A stretch of DNA of 64,000 nucleotides from Streptomyces sp. CB01635 (GCF_002803065.1 NZ_NNBL01000001.1:98734-162733); one strand, 5' to 3'; positions 42,078-51,144 are shown, numbered from the stretch's first letter. Translations and numbers: made by a program. The notes: a model not told the origin generated them from the letters alone.

Positions 42078-43271
42078 ATGGGTGAGAAGCCGGAAACCTC
42101 CCAGGATGCACAAGAAAAGCCCAAGGGGAAGCGGCTCGACCTGAATGTGCCGCAGGTGGCGGGCAGCGCCGTGGCCGCCGTGGTGGCCGCCAAGCTGGCC
42201 GCCGGGCTCGGTGTGTACGGGACGATCGTGGGCGCGGGCGTGGTGAGCGCGCTGGCCACTTGCGGTGGCTCGCTCTTCCAGCACTTCTTCCGGCGCACGG
42301 GCGAGCAGATACGTGACGTCGCGGGCCAGGCGATACCGAAGGGCCGGCAGACCCCGGTGACGGACGACGGGCGTCCGGTACCGGAGACCTTCCGGTCCGA
42401 CATGGTCCCCGCCTCCGTGACGCCGCCCGCGGCCACGGCGGCGATGCGGGCGGACGTGCCGCCGAGGACCACGTCGTGGGGGATGAGCGGCGCATCGGCA
42501 CAGGGCGCCGACGCGACGACTGTCCTCCCGGCCCTGGACGCCGAGCGGACACAGCTCCTCACGGCGGATGCCGGCGATCCGGATCGGACACAGCTTCTGA
42601 CGGCCGGTGGTGCCGCCGCTGAGAAGACCCAGTTGCTGAGGGTCGGGGCCGGAGCCGGTCCCGGTGCCGTGGACGACGCTACGCGCGTGCTGCGTGCCGC
42701 ACCGGCGGACGGGGGAGGGGTCGGGGCCGTCAGGTCGGAACTGCCGCCTCCGCCGGGCGACTTGGGCGACGAGTACACCGAAGGGACCACGCATCGCGCG
42801 CGTGTGCGGAGCTGGAAGCGGCCTCTCGTCGCCGCTGCCGTGGTCTTCGGAGTGACGATGGCCGGCATCACGACGTACGAACTCGCCTCGGGGCAGAGTT
42901 TCAGCGGTGACGGGCAGCGGACCACGCTTCGCGAGGCCTTCACCGGCGGAGGCGGCCACCCGTCCCGCAACGACCACACCCCCGTGCCGAGCACCTCGCA
43001 GGAGCCGTCGGACAGCAGCAGCTCCGGGACGCAGAGCGGCACGCCGCAGGACGGGGGCGGGAGGCAGACGGGAGACACCGTGCAGCCCACGCCCACGCCC
43101 AGCGCGAGCGAGGACTCCCACACCGGTCACGACAACGGCTCGGGCAGCGGTTCCGGGACCGGCGGGGACAAGTCCACGCCGACGCCTGCCCCGACGCCCA
43201 CTCCGAGCACCTCGGAGAGCGGCGACGGAGCTGACGTGCCGCAGCAGCAGGACGAGACGCCCGAGGGGTGA
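42078..43271 (+). CDS. Membrane protein of unknown function with TQLL repeats
   Basis: A 397-residue protein I do not recognise. The N-terminal part has a long hydrophobic region (GSAVAAVVAAKLAAGLGVYG to ALATCGG, residues 29-63). A linker then carries repeats TTVL (147), TQLL (158), TQLL (171), TQLL (184) and TRVL (202), the central three exactly 13 residues apart and each preceded by acidic/basic residues. A clear transmembrane helix follows (PLVAAAVVFGVTMAGITTYELA, about 249-268), then a long Ser/Thr/Pro/Gly-rich tail, presumably outside the cell. The repeats look like phosphothreonine docking sites of the kind bound by FHA domains and phosphorylated by Ser/Thr kinases; this is inference. 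The gene converges on an oxidase gene 6 bp away. Confidence 0.75.
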   Translation: MGEKPETSQDAQEKPKGKRLDLNVPQVAGSAVAAVVAAKLAAGLGVYGTIVGAGVVSALATCGGSLFQHFFRRTGEQIRDVAGQAIPKGRQTPVTDDGRPVPETFRSDMVPASVTPPAATAAMRADVPPRTTSWGMSGASAQGADATTVLPALDAERTQLLTADAGDPDRTQLLTAGGAAAEKTQLLRVGAGAGPGAVDDATRVLRAAPADGGGVGAVRSELPPPPGDLGDEYTEGTTHRARVRSWKRPLVAAAVVFGVTMAGITTYELASGQSFSGDGQRTTLREAFTGGGGHPSRNDHTPVPSTSQEPSDSSSSGTQSGTPQDGGGRQTGDTVQPTPTPSASEDSHTGHDNGSGSGSGTGGDKSTPTPAPTPTPSTSESGDGADVPQQQDETPEG

Positions 43272-43277
43272 GCGCGG

Positions 43278-44639
43278 TCAGTCGCCGATGACCCGGCGCA
43301 GATAGTCGTTGGCGAACAGGCGGTCCGGGTCGAGACGGTCGCGCAGCTCCGTGAACTCGCCGAAGCGCGGATAGACCGTCGAGAAGTAGCCCGCGTCGCG
43401 CGTGTGCACCTTGCCCCAGTGCGGCCGGCCCTCGTGCGCGGTGAAGATGCGCTCGGCCGCGGTGAAGTAGGCCTGGTACGGGGTGCCCTTGTACATGTGG
43501 ACGGCGATGTACGCGCTCTCCCGGCCGGACGCCGTGGAGAGCGTGATGTCGTCCGCGGGGGCCGTGCGGACCTCGACCGGGAAGCTGATGCGCAGGTTCG
43601 AGCGCTCGATCATGGTCTTCAGCTCGCGCAGAGTCTCGACGAGGGCCGCCCGCGGAACGGCGTACTCCATCTCCACGAAGCGGACGCGGCGCGGGGACGT
43701 GAAGACCTTGTAAGGGATGTCCGTGTAGGTGCGGGCGGAGAGCGCGCGGCTGGAGATCTTGGCGATCGACGGGATCGTCGAGGGGACCGCGCGGCCGAGT
43801 GAATTGACCGCCTGGAAGAGGCCGTTCGACAGGAGCTCGTCCTCGAGGAAGCTGCTGAACCTGCTGACAGGGGCTTCCGGGCCGGCGCTGCGGTTGTTGC
43901 GCTTGGTGTTGCAGTTGCCCGTGTGCGGGAACCAGTAGAACTCGAAGTGCTCGTTCTCCGCGTACAGCGCGTCGAAGTCGCTCGCGACCCTGTCGAAGGT
44001 CATCGGCTCCTCGCGGGCGGTGAGCAGGAAGATCGGCTCCACGGCGAACGTGATCGCCGTGATGATGCCCAGGGCGCCGAGTCCGATCCGTGCAGCCGCG
44101 AAGACCGCGCGTTCTTCTGCCGTCCCCTTCTCCGAGCAGGTGAGGACCGTGCCGTCGGCGGTGACCAGTTCGAGGCCCTTGATCTGCGCGGATATCGACG
44201 CCGATTCTCGGCCCGTGCCGTGCGTGCCCGTGCTGGTCGCGCCCGAGACGGTCTGCTCCATGATGTCGCCCATGTTCGTGAGCGACAGGCCCTCGCGGGC
44301 CAGGGCCAGGTTGAGCCTCTTGAGCGGGGTGCCGGCCTCCACCGTGACGGTGCCGGCGTCGCGGTCAATGTTGCGGATGCCGGTCAACAGTTGAGGGCGT
44401 ATCAACACACCGTCGGTGGCCGCCGCCGCGGTGAACGAGTGTCCCGTACCGACGGCCTTCACCTTGAGGCCGTCATCGGCCGCCGCGCGGACGGCCGCCG
44501 ACAGCTCCTCCACCGACGCGGGCGTCACCTCGCGGACCGGCCGCGCGGTGACGTTCCCCGCCCAGTTACGCCACGGTTCGTTCCGTGTCCTGGCCTGCCG
44601 GGCGTTCGTCGTGTCGCTGCCCGAGTTCCCCGTGCTCAT
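43278..44639 (-). CDS. FAD-dependent sugar-1,4-lactone oxidase (D-arabinono-lactone oxidase/alditol oxidase type)
   Basis: A 453-residue VAO-family flavoenzyme. The FAD-binding PCMH domain begins [12 protein letters not shown], with the flavin-binding AVGTGHSF and TVSGATSTGTHGTG segments; the C-terminal ALO domain has VHTRDAGYFSTVYPRFGEF and a final RLDPDRLFANDYL. It should oxidise a sugar lactone or alditol with O2, giving H2O2. Its N-terminus overlaps the C-terminal 74 bp of the upstream MFS gene in a different frame, and the conserved WRNWAGN lies inside that overlap, so the overlap is real. ATG 44639. Confidence 0.88.
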   Translation of the reverse strand: MSTGNSGSDTTNARQARTRNEPWRNWAGNVTARPVREVTPASVEELSAAVRAAADDGLKVKAVGTGHSFTAAAATDGVLIRPQLLTGIRNIDRDAGTVTVEAGTPLKRLNLALAREGLSLTNMGDIMEQTVSGATSTGTHGTGRESASISAQIKGLELVTADGTVLTCSEKGTAEERAVFAAARIGLGALGIITAITFAVEPIFLLTAREEPMTFDRVASDFDALYAENEHFEFYWFPHTGNCNTKRNNRSAGPEAPVSRFSSFLEDELLSNGLFQAVNSLGRAVPSTIPSIAKISSRALSARTYTDIPYKVFTSPRRVRFVEMEYAVPRAALVETLRELKTMIERSNLRISFPVEVRTAPADDITLSTASGRESAYIAVHMYKGTPYQAYFTAAERIFTAHEGRPHWGKVHTRDAGYFSTVYPRFGEFTELRDRLDPDRLFANDYLRRVIGD

Positions 44640-45900
44640 TGGTTCCTCCCCGCTGCGGCACCGGCTGCTTCAGCCGGCGGTACCCCAGGAACCCGACCGC
44701 CACCGCGACGGCGCCGGCCACGGCCGGAACCCCGTACCCGGCCTTCGCACCGGCGGCGTCGATCACCCAGCCGGCCGCGGAGGAGCCGAGCGCGACACCG
44801 ACCGCCAGTCCGGTGCTCACCCAGGTCATGCCCTCGGTCAGTTTCGCGCGTGGTACGTGCTGCTCGACGAGGGCCATCGTCGTGATCATCGTCGGCGCGA
44901 TGGACAGGCCCGCGACAAAGAGCGCCACGGCCAGAAACGGAAGGTTCCCGACCAGTAGGAGGGGGATCATACTCACGGCCGTCGTGCAGACACCGACCAG
45001 CCACCTGCGCGCGGGCGCCCCCTTGAAGTGCAGCAGTCCGAAGACCGCTCCGGCGGCGCAGGAACCCGCCGCGTACACCGCGAGCACGAGACTGGCCGCC
45101 GCCTTGTGGCCCTCGTCCTCGGCGAACGCGACGGTCACCACGTCCACCGCACCGAAGATCGTGCCCGTCGCGACGAACGTGGCCACCAGGACCTGAAGAC
45201 CGCGCGACCTCAGGGCGGACCCCCCGGAGTGCTGTCCGCGCGGATGCGGCACCGGCTCGGTCGCGCGCTGCGCGGTCAGCCAGAAGACCCCGGCAGCGAG
45301 GAAGCAGCCCGCGAGCAGGGGCCCCGCCTCCGGGAACCATGCCGTCGACAGACCGATCGAGATGATCGGCCCGAAGATGAAGCACACCTCGTCGATGACG
45401 GACTCGAAGGAGTACGCGGTGTGCAGCTGAGGGGTGTCCCTGTAGAGGGCCGCCCAGCGCGCCCGGACCATCGAGCCGACGCTCGGCACACAGCCGATCA
45501 GGGCGCTGAAGACGAACAGTGTCCAGTCCGGCGCCTCGAACTTCGCGCACAGCAGCAGACCGGCGACCGCGACCAGCGAGACCAGGGCCGCGGGCCGCAG
45601 CACACGGCGCTGTCCGTGCCGGTCGACGAGGCGTGAGATCTGCGGGCCGATGGCCGCCGCCGAGAGTGCCACGGTGGCGGACAGGGCACCCGCGAGCCCG
45701 TATCGGCCGGTCAGCTGGGAGACCATCGTGACGATCCCGATGCCCATCATCGACAGGGGCATCCGGCCCAGGAACCCGGCGACCGAGAAGCTCTTGGTGC
45801 CGGGCAGGGCGAATATGGCGCGGTAGGGGCTGGGCAAGTCGACTCCGGTAAGGCGCGTAGGTGGCCAAGACAGCTTACGGGTCCCGGGGCTTGCGGGCAT
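44566..45900 (-). CDS. MFS transporter
   Basis: A 444-residue major facilitator protein with about 12 hydrophobic segments. The motif-A-like loop after helix 2 reads [19 protein letters not shown]; others include [21 protein letters not shown] and the substrate-site helices near [14 protein letters not shown]-terminal residues before [13 protein letters not shown] are cytoplasmic. ATG 45900 is chosen as the first start within the divergent gap to hemH. The C-terminal tail (residues beyond [10 protein letters not shown]) is charged and hydrophilic and overlaps the downstream oxidase gene, arguing for one operon. It could export a product or metabolite; the substrate is unknown. Confidence 0.88.
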   Translation of the reverse strand: MPASPGTRKLSWPPTRLTGVDLPSPYRAIFALPGTKSFSVAGFLGRMPLSMMGIGIVTMVSQLTGRYGLAGALSATVALSAAAIGPQISRLVDRHGQRRVLRPAALVSLVAVAGLLLCAKFEAPDWTLFVFSALIGCVPSVGSMVRARWAALYRDTPQLHTAYSFESVIDEVCFIFGPIISIGLSTAWFPEAGPLLAGCFLAAGVFWLTAQRATEPVPHPRGQHSGGSALRSRGLQVLVATFVATGTIFGAVDVVTVAFAEDEGHKAAASLVLAVYAAGSCAAGAVFGLLHFKGAPARRWLVGVCTTAVSMIPLLLVGNLPFLAVALFVAGLSIAPTMITTMALVEQHVPRAKLTEGMTWVSTGLAVGVALGSSAAGWVIDAAGAKAGYGVPAVAGAVAVAVGFLGYRRLKQPVPQRGGTNEHGELGQRHDERPAGQDTERTVA

Positions 45901-45913
45901 GCCCGTTTTCCGC

Positions 45914-45926
45914 CCGTCAGTGACGG
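45914..45926. promoter_or_regulatory. Short palindrome in the MFS / hemH divergent promoter
   Basis: CCGTCAGTGACGG is a perfect palindrome with 6-bp arms and a single central base, in the only 43 bp separating two divergent start codons. It is followed by CAGGAT at seven bases from the hemH ATG, a probable -10. Confidence 0.5.
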
Positions 45927-45943
45927 ATGGCAGGATCAAAGGC

Positions 45944-47080
45944 ATGTCCGATGCGCTCGATCCCACGCCCTTCGACGGCTACGACGCCCTGCTGCTGCTC
46001 TCGTTCGGAGGCCCCGAAGGCCCGGACGACGTGGTCCCGTTCCTGGAGAACGTGACGCGCGGCCGGGGAATCCCCAAGGAGCGGCTCAAAGAGGTGGGGC
46101 AGCACTACTTCCTGTTCGGCGGGGTCAGCCCCATCAACGAGCAGAACCGCGCCCTGCTGGACGCGCTCCGCAAGGACTTCGCGGACCACGGCCTCGACCT
46201 GCCCGTCCACTGGGGCAACCGGAACTGGACGCCGTACCTGACGGACACCCTCCGCGAGATGGTCACCGACGGCCACGAGCGCATCCTCGTCCTCGCGACC
46301 AGCGCGTACGCGTCGTACTCGGGCTGCCGGCAGTACCGCGAGAACCTCGCGGACTCGCTCGCCGCCCTCGAAGCGGAGGGGCTCGAGGTGCCGCGCGTCG
46401 ACAAGCTGCGGCACTACTTCAACCACCCCGGCTTCGTGCGCCCCATGATCGACGGTGTCCTGAAGTCGCTCGCCGACCTCCCCGACGACGTACGGGACGG
46501 CGCCCACATCGCGTTCACGACGCACTCCATCCCGACCGCGGCAGCCGACGTCTCCGGGCCCGTGGGTGACCACGGCGACGGCGGCGCCTACGTGAAGGAG
46601 CACCTGGACGTCGCGCGCGCGATCGCCGACGCGGTCCGCGAGGAGACCGGCATCGACCACCCCTGGCAGCTCGTCTACCAGTCGCGTTCCGGCGCCCCGC
46701 ACATCCCGTGGCTGGAGCCCGACATCTGCGACCACCTCGAGGAGCGGCACAGTGCCGGTGTGCCGGCCGTCGTGATGGCGCCCATCGGCTTCGTCTCCGA
46801 CCACATGGAAGTCCTCTACGACCTCGACACCGAGGCCACGGCCAAGGCCGCCGAGCTCGGCCTCCCGGTGCGCCGCTCCGCCACGGTCGGCGCGGACCCC
46901 CGCTTCGCCGCCGCCGTCCGCGACCTCGTCCTCGAACGGTCCGCCGCCGAGAGCGGCCGGGCCGTCACGCCCTGTGCCCTGGGCGCGCTCGGCGCGAGCC
47001 ACAACCTCTGCCCGGTGGGCTGCTGCCCCTCCCGTGCCCCCAAGCCCGCGGCCGCGGGCGCCGACAGCCCGTACGCGTAA
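45944..47080 (+). CDS. hemH: Ferrochelatase (coproporphyrin III type)
   Basis: A 378-residue ferrochelatase that inserts Fe2+ into the porphyrin; in actinobacteria the substrate is coproporphyrin III. Catalytic His is in FTTHSIP, the conserved Glu in [12 protein letters not shown], and the N-terminus shows [22 protein letters not shown]. The C-terminus has four cysteines (PCALG ... [10 protein letters not shown]), matching [2Fe-2S]-binding actinobacterial enzymes. ATG 45944 follows CAGGAT at seven bases, suggesting a leaderless transcript; no Shine-Dalgarno site. The inositol monophosphatase-like gene starts ten bases after the stop, so the two form an operon. Confidence 0.95.
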   Translation: MSDALDPTPFDGYDALLLLSFGGPEGPDDVVPFLENVTRGRGIPKERLKEVGQHYFLFGGVSPINEQNRALLDALRKDFADHGLDLPVHWGNRNWTPYLTDTLREMVTDGHERILVLATSAYASYSGCRQYRENLADSLAALEAEGLEVPRVDKLRHYFNHPGFVRPMIDGVLKSLADLPDDVRDGAHIAFTTHSIPTAAADVSGPVGDHGDGGAYVKEHLDVARAIADAVREETGIDHPWQLVYQSRSGAPHIPWLEPDICDHLEERHSAGVPAVVMAPIGFVSDHMEVLYDLDTEATAKAAELGLPVRRSATVGADPRFAAAVRDLVLERSAAESGRAVTPCALGALGASHNLCPVGCCPSRAPKPAAAGADSPYA

Positions 47081-47090
47081 GGATCCCGAC

Positions 47091-47888
47091 GTGACAGACC
47101 TGAAGGCCGAACTCCTCGAGGTCGCCCTGGAGGCCGCCGCCCGCGCCGGGACCTTCCTGCGCGACGGACGCCCCGCCGACCTCGGCGTCGCCGCCACCAA
47201 GACCAGCGCCGTGGACGTCGTCACGGAGATGGACATCGCCTCCGAGAAGCTGATCACGGGCTTCCTCGCGGAGCGACGGCCGGACGACGGCGTCCTGGGC
47301 GAGGAGGGCGCGAGCACCGAGGGCAGCAGCGGGATCACCTGGGTGATCGACCCCATCGACGGAACGGTCAACTACCTGTACGGGCGCCCCGAATGGTCGG
47401 TCTCCATCGCCGCGCTCCAGGGCGACGAGACCCTCGTCGGGGTCGTCGCCGCGCCCCTGCGCGGAGAGACCTACCGCGCGGTCCTCGGCCAGGGCGCGTA
47501 CGTGAACGACCGCCCGGCACACGCGCGCGTGGCGCCCCCCTTCGAGCAGGCGCTGGTCGGCACGGGATTCGGCTACCTCGCCGCCCGCCGGGCCCACCAG
47601 GCCGATGTCGTACGGGAGTTGGTGCCTCACGTGCGCGACATCCGGCGTGGCGGTTCGGCCGCCATCGACCTCTGCGACGTCGCCGTCGGACGCCTCGACG
47701 CGTACTACGAGCGCGGCTTGAACCCCTGGGACCTCGCGGCCGGCGACCTCATCGCGCGGGAGGCGGGCGCGCTCACCGGTGGCCGTCCGGGCGAAGTGCC
47801 GTCCGGCGAGCTGACGATCGCGGCGCCGCCCGGACTCTTCGAGCAGCTCCAGAACCGCCTTGAGGAGCTCGGGGCCTGGCACGACTGA
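47091..47888 (+). CDS. Inositol monophosphatase family protein
   Basis: A 265-residue Mg2+/Li+-sensitive phosphatase. The metal-binding motifs are complete: GEEG near 70, WVIDPIDGTVNYLYGRPEW and, near the C-terminus, LNPWDLAAGDLIAREAG. This family dephosphorylates inositol 1-phosphate or related sugar phosphates such as histidinol phosphate or fructose bisphosphate; the substrate is open. GTG 47091 follows AAGGA. It is the second gene of the hemH operon and is followed by a 17-bp terminator. Confidence 0.92.
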   Translation: MTDLKAELLEVALEAAARAGTFLRDGRPADLGVAATKTSAVDVVTEMDIASEKLITGFLAERRPDDGVLGEEGASTEGSSGITWVIDPIDGTVNYLYGRPEWSVSIAALQGDETLVGVVAAPLRGETYRAVLGQGAYVNDRPAHARVAPPFEQALVGTGFGYLAARRAHQADVVRELVPHVRDIRRGGSAAIDLCDVAVGRLDAYYERGLNPWDLAAGDLIAREAGALTGGRPGEVPSGELTIAAPPGLFEQLQNRLEELGAWHD

Positions 47889-47917
47889 AGGGCGTCCCCA
47901 GCCTGCTGAGCACAGAG

Positions 47918-47962
47918 AAGGGCCCCGGCGCCTGCCTGGATCGACCAGGCGCCGGGGCCCTT
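47918..47962 (+). terminator. hemH operon terminator
   Basis: Perfect 17-bp arms 47918-47934 and 47946-47962 with an 11-nt loop; also serves the convergent small gene. Confidence 0.9.
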
Positions 47963-47972
47963 CCGTGCTGCG

Positions 47973-48146
47973 TCAGACGCGCGAGACGCCGAGCTCCACG
48001 CCGTGTTCGGCGGCGAGCCGATGCAGGTCGTCCAGCTCGTCCTGCTCGATCTCGACGAGGAATTCGTCGCCCGTCTCGCGAGCCCGGCTCAGATCGGACT
48101 CGGTCGCCTTGATGCGCTGCAGAAGTCCTGCGGTGAATGCGTCCAT
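47973..48146 (-). CDS. Small coiled-coil protein (57 residues) of unknown function
   Basis: A 57-residue acidic protein, MDAFTAGLLQRIKATESD at the N-terminus, predicted as one long helix with heptad-like leucines (LLQRI, DLSRA, FLVEI, LDDLHRL) ending HGVELGVSRV. ATG 48146 follows GAGGGGG on the minus strand. It is divergent from cutR and ends 10 bases from the hemH operon terminator. Small proteins of this kind sit beside cutRS in other Streptomyces; I know of no assigned role. Confidence 0.7.
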   Translation of the reverse strand: MDAFTAGLLQRIKATESDLSRARETGDEFLVEIEQDELDDLHRLAAEHGVELGVSRV

Positions 48147-48468
48147 GGTTGCGCCCCCTCGTCCTGGGTCGTGGGTCGGTGGCACGGGGGTGTGCCCTCG
48201 GAAGGGGCGATCACGACTCAAACCGCCCTGCGGAAAGCGGGTCGTGGCACGCCACATACAAAGCGTGATCGCGGGTGTAAATCCGTCCTCCCCGCGCTCA
48301 CTTCCACAGAAACCTCGACCGGCGAGAAAATCCGCATTCCCTGTGCGCCCCACCGCCTTACAGCCGGTTTATGGCCGAAAGGGGCAGGATGGAGGCCACA
48401 CTCCACGACCCCGACCTGCTCACAGGTGCTCAAAACCTGCCCGCAGGTCACACAGGAAGGACAGCGAC
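48147..48468. promoter_or_regulatory. Divergent promoter region ahead of cutRS
   Basis: 322 bp with no gene. The cutR ribosome binding site AGGAAGG lies at 48454-48460. The stretch 48240-48360 is less GC-rich and probably contains the promoters; I could not identify a convincing operator. Confidence 0.35.
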
Positions 48469-49122
48469 GTGCGCGTACTCGTCGTCGAGGACGAGCAGCT
48501 GCTCGCCGATGCGGTGGCCACCGGACTGCGCCGGGAGGCCATGGCCGTCGACGTCGTGTACGACGGCGCGGCCGCCCTCGAGCGCATCGGCGTGAACGAC
48601 TACGACGTGGTCGTCCTCGACCGGGACCTCCCGCTCGTGCACGGCGACGACGTCTGCCGCAAGATCGTCGAACTCGGCATGCCGACCCGCGTCCTGATGC
48701 TGACCGCCTCCGGCGACGTCAGCGACCGCGTCGAGGGCCTCGAGATCGGTGCCGACGACTACCTGCCCAAGCCGTTCGCGTTCAGCGAGCTGACGGCCCG
48801 CGTGCGGGCGCTCGGACGCCGTACGAGTGTGCCGCTGCCGCCCGTCCTCGAGCGCGCGGGCATCAAGCTCGACCCGAACCGCCGCGAGGTCTTGCGCGAC
48901 GGCAAGGAGATCCAGCTCGCGCCCAAGGAGTTCGCCGTCCTCGAGGTGCTGCTGCGCAGCGAGGGCGCCGTCGTCTCGGCCGAGCAGCTCCTGGAGAAGG
49001 CCTGGGACGAGAACACGGACCCCTTCACGAACGTCGTACGGGTCACCGTCATGACCCTGCGCCGCAAGCTCGGAGAGCCAGCCGTCATCGTGACCGTGCC
49101 CGGCTCCGGATACCGGATCTGA
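48469..49122 (+). CDS. cutR: Response regulator CutR (OmpR family)
   Basis: A 217-residue OmpR-type regulator, the known length of CutR. Receiver: VLVVEDEQLLADAVATGL, phosphoacceptor Asp in VVVLDRDLPLVHG, YLPKPFAF. The C-terminal winged HTH includes LAPKEFAVLEVLLRSEGAVVS and VTVMTLRRKLG. GTG 48469. Position next to cutS and downstream of the hemH operon fits the conserved cutRS locus of Streptomyces, which has been linked to secretion stress and antibiotic regulation. Confidence 0.93.
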   Translation: MRVLVVEDEQLLADAVATGLRREAMAVDVVYDGAAALERIGVNDYDVVVLDRDLPLVHGDDVCRKIVELGMPTRVLMLTASGDVSDRVEGLEIGADDYLPKPFAFSELTARVRALGRRTSVPLPPVLERAGIKLDPNRREVLRDGKEIQLAPKEFAVLEVLLRSEGAVVSAEQLLEKAWDENTDPFTNVVRVTVMTLRRKLGEPAVIVTVPGSGYRI

Positions 49123-49128
49123 TCCCCT

Positions 49129-50373
49129 GTGGCCTCGTCACCCGCGCCACCGGCCGCGCCTCCGAAACCCACGTGGGACCCCAGAAAAGCCGAGCCGCCC
49201 TACCCGTGGCTGCGCCCCACCATCCGCATACGCCTCACCCTGCTGTACGGCGGCATGTTCCTGATCGCCGGCATTCTGCTGCTGTCGATCATCTATCTGC
49301 TCGCCGCGCAGGCCCTGAACGTCGGCAGTGACCTGCCGTTCACGGTCACGGGCGGCACGGTGAGCAGCGGCACCTGCCGCAACTTCACAGGTCTCCCCGA
49401 CCACCCCACGACCAGCCAGCTCAACTCCGCGCTGAACGAGTGCGTCAACGAGATGCGTCAACACGCACTCGACAACCTCCTCAGTCGCTCGCTCCTCGCA
49501 CTGCTCGGCCTCGCCGTGATCGCGTTCGCCTTCGGGTACGCGATGGCGGGCCGCGTGCTGTCCCCGCTGGGCCGCATCACGCGCACCGCGCGCCGGGTGG
49601 CCGGCACGGACCTGTCGCGGCGCATCGAGCTGGACGGCCCGGACGACGAGCTGAAAGAGCTGTCCGACACCTTCGACGACATGCTCGACCGCCTGGAGAG
49701 AGCCTTCACCGCGCAGCAGCGGTTCGTCGGCAACGCGTCGCACGAGCTGCGCACGCCGCTCGCGATCAACCGCACACTGCTCGAGGTCCACCTCTCCGAC
49801 CCAGGAGCGCCGGTGGAGCTCCAGCAGCTCGGCAAGACGCTCCTGGCGACGAACGAGCGCAGCGAGCAGCTCGTCGAGGGCCTGCTCCTGCTCGCCCGCA
49901 GTGACAACCAGATCGTGGAGCGCAAGCCGGTCGACCTCGCCGAGGTCGCCTCGCAGGCCATCGACCAGACCCGCTCGGAGGCCGACGCGAAGGGCGTCGA
50001 GATCCGCGGCGAGCGCAAAGAGGCCGTCGTCCAGGGCAATGGCGTGCTCCTGGAGCGCATCGCCCTGAACCTCGTCCAGAACGCCGTCCGGTACAACGTC
50101 CCGGAGGGCGGCTGGGTCGAGGTCACCACCGAGGCCCAGCACGGCCAGGCGGTCCTCGTGGTGTCCAACACGGGGCCCGTGGTGCCCGCGTACGAGATCG
50201 ACAACCTCTTCGAGCCGTTCCGGCGGCTGCGCACCGAGCGCACCGGGAGCGACAAGGGAGTGGGGCTCGGTCTGTCGATCGCCCGCTCGGTGGCGCGCGC
50301 TCATGGGGGCCGTATCATCGCGGAGCCGCGTGAAGGGGGTGGGCTCGTCATGCGGGTCACCCTGCCGATCTGA
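49129..50373 (+). CDS. cutS: Sensor histidine kinase CutS
   Basis: A 414-residue kinase with two transmembrane helices (about 35-60 and 121-142) enclosing a short extracytoplasmic sensor. That sensor has two cysteines, Cys83 (SGTCRNF) and Cys105 (NECVNEM), conserved in CutS proteins and proposed to report oxidative folding of secreted proteins. A HAMP linker follows (LGRITRTARRVAGTDLSRRI), then the phosphoacceptor region with NASHELRTPLA and HATPase_c with NLVQNAVRYN and GVGLGLSIARSVARAHGG. GTG 49129 lies six bases after the cutR stop. Confidence 0.93.
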   Translation: MASSPAPPAAPPKPTWDPRKAEPPYPWLRPTIRIRLTLLYGGMFLIAGILLLSIIYLLAAQALNVGSDLPFTVTGGTVSSGTCRNFTGLPDHPTTSQLNSALNECVNEMRQHALDNLLSRSLLALLGLAVIAFAFGYAMAGRVLSPLGRITRTARRVAGTDLSRRIELDGPDDELKELSDTFDDMLDRLERAFTAQQRFVGNASHELRTPLAINRTLLEVHLSDPGAPVELQQLGKTLLATNERSEQLVEGLLLLARSDNQIVERKPVDLAEVASQAIDQTRSEADAKGVEIRGERKEAVVQGNGVLLERIALNLVQNAVRYNVPEGGWVEVTTEAQHGQAVLVVSNTGPVVPAYEIDNLFEPFRRLRTERTGSDKGVGLGLSIARSVARAHGGRIIAEPREGGGLVMRVTLPI

Positions 50374-50834
50374 GGCCTCCGAGACGCGTGTCACCCGCCG
50401 ATTCGAGCCTTCCGAGATGCGGGTCGGCGACCGATCTGAGATGCTTCCGCCGACGTGCCGGGCGAGTTCGCTTTTAGCGGAATTTTCGGGACCTGATCCC
50501 GGGGAGACCGTGTGTGATCGATCACAAGGGCGAATTTCCGGCCATCTACTCTCCGTGATCGTGAAAGCCCCCGGAAAGCCGGGAAAATCCGGGTTTTCAG
50601 GGGTCCGGATCACGGGAAGTACACGGGGTGGCGCCCGTGAGGTGCCACCTTCGGACCGTGTACGGTCCCGATCGCCATCCAACCCGATCACTCATGAGGG
50701 ATCCGGTTGGGTGTCGATTGAGTAACAGACCTTGATGTGAGGCAAAATCTCCGCCTCAGGTCGGGCACAAAGTCCGGCCTCCCGCGCGTTGTGCGCTGGA
50801 GACACCGCATACACCCAGAGGGGGAGAGCGACAC
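50374..50834 (+). promoter_or_regulatory. Region between cutS and the DUF4193 gene, with palindromes
   Basis: 461 bp without a gene. It contains the 14-bp perfect palindrome TGTGATCGATCACA at 50513-50526, G/C-rich hairpins around 50565-50615 and a stem with one mismatch near 50678-50708. These may include the cutRS terminator and regulatory sites of the next gene, whose ribosome binding site GGGGGAG lies just before 50835. Confidence 0.5.
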
Positions 50835-51131
50835 ATGGCAACGGATTACGACACCCCACGCAAGACCGACGATGACGTCAACGAGGACAGCATCGAGGAG
50901 CTCAAGGCTCGGCGGAACGACAAGTCGACCTCGTCGGTCGACGTCGACGAGTTCGAGGCCGCCGAAGGCCTGGAGCTCCCCGGCGCCGACCTCTCGAACG
51001 AGGAGCTGGCCGTCCGGGTCCTGCCCAAGCAGCAGGACGAGTTCACCTGCATGAGCTGCTTCCTGGTGCACCACAGGAGCCAGCTGGCCAGGGAGAAGAA
51101 CGGCCAGCCGATCTGCCGCGACTGCGACTGA
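50835..51131 (+). CDS. DUF4193 family small protein with paired CxxC
   Basis: A 98-residue protein. The N-terminal 60 residues are acidic and low in structure (DYDTPRKTDDDVNEDSIEEL); the C-terminus has a zinc-ribbon-like pair of CxxC motifs, CMSCF and CRDCD, 21 residues apart. DUF4193 proteins are conserved in actinobacteria in this chromosomal setting (near dut) and are of unknown function; a transcription-related role is possible, by resemblance to other small zinc-ribbon proteins. ATG 50835. Confidence 0.85.
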   Translation: MATDYDTPRKTDDDVNEDSIEELKARRNDKSTSSVDVDEFEAAEGLELPGADLSNEELAVRVLPKQQDEFTCMSCFLVHHRSQLAREKNGQPICRDCD

Positions 51132-51144
51132 GGCAGGGTCGGCC

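Noticed and set aside
50513..50526. Reading TGTGATCGATCACA as a CRP site
   Set aside because: CRP sites have six bases between TGTGA and TCACA; here there are four, so only a generic palindrome is claimed.
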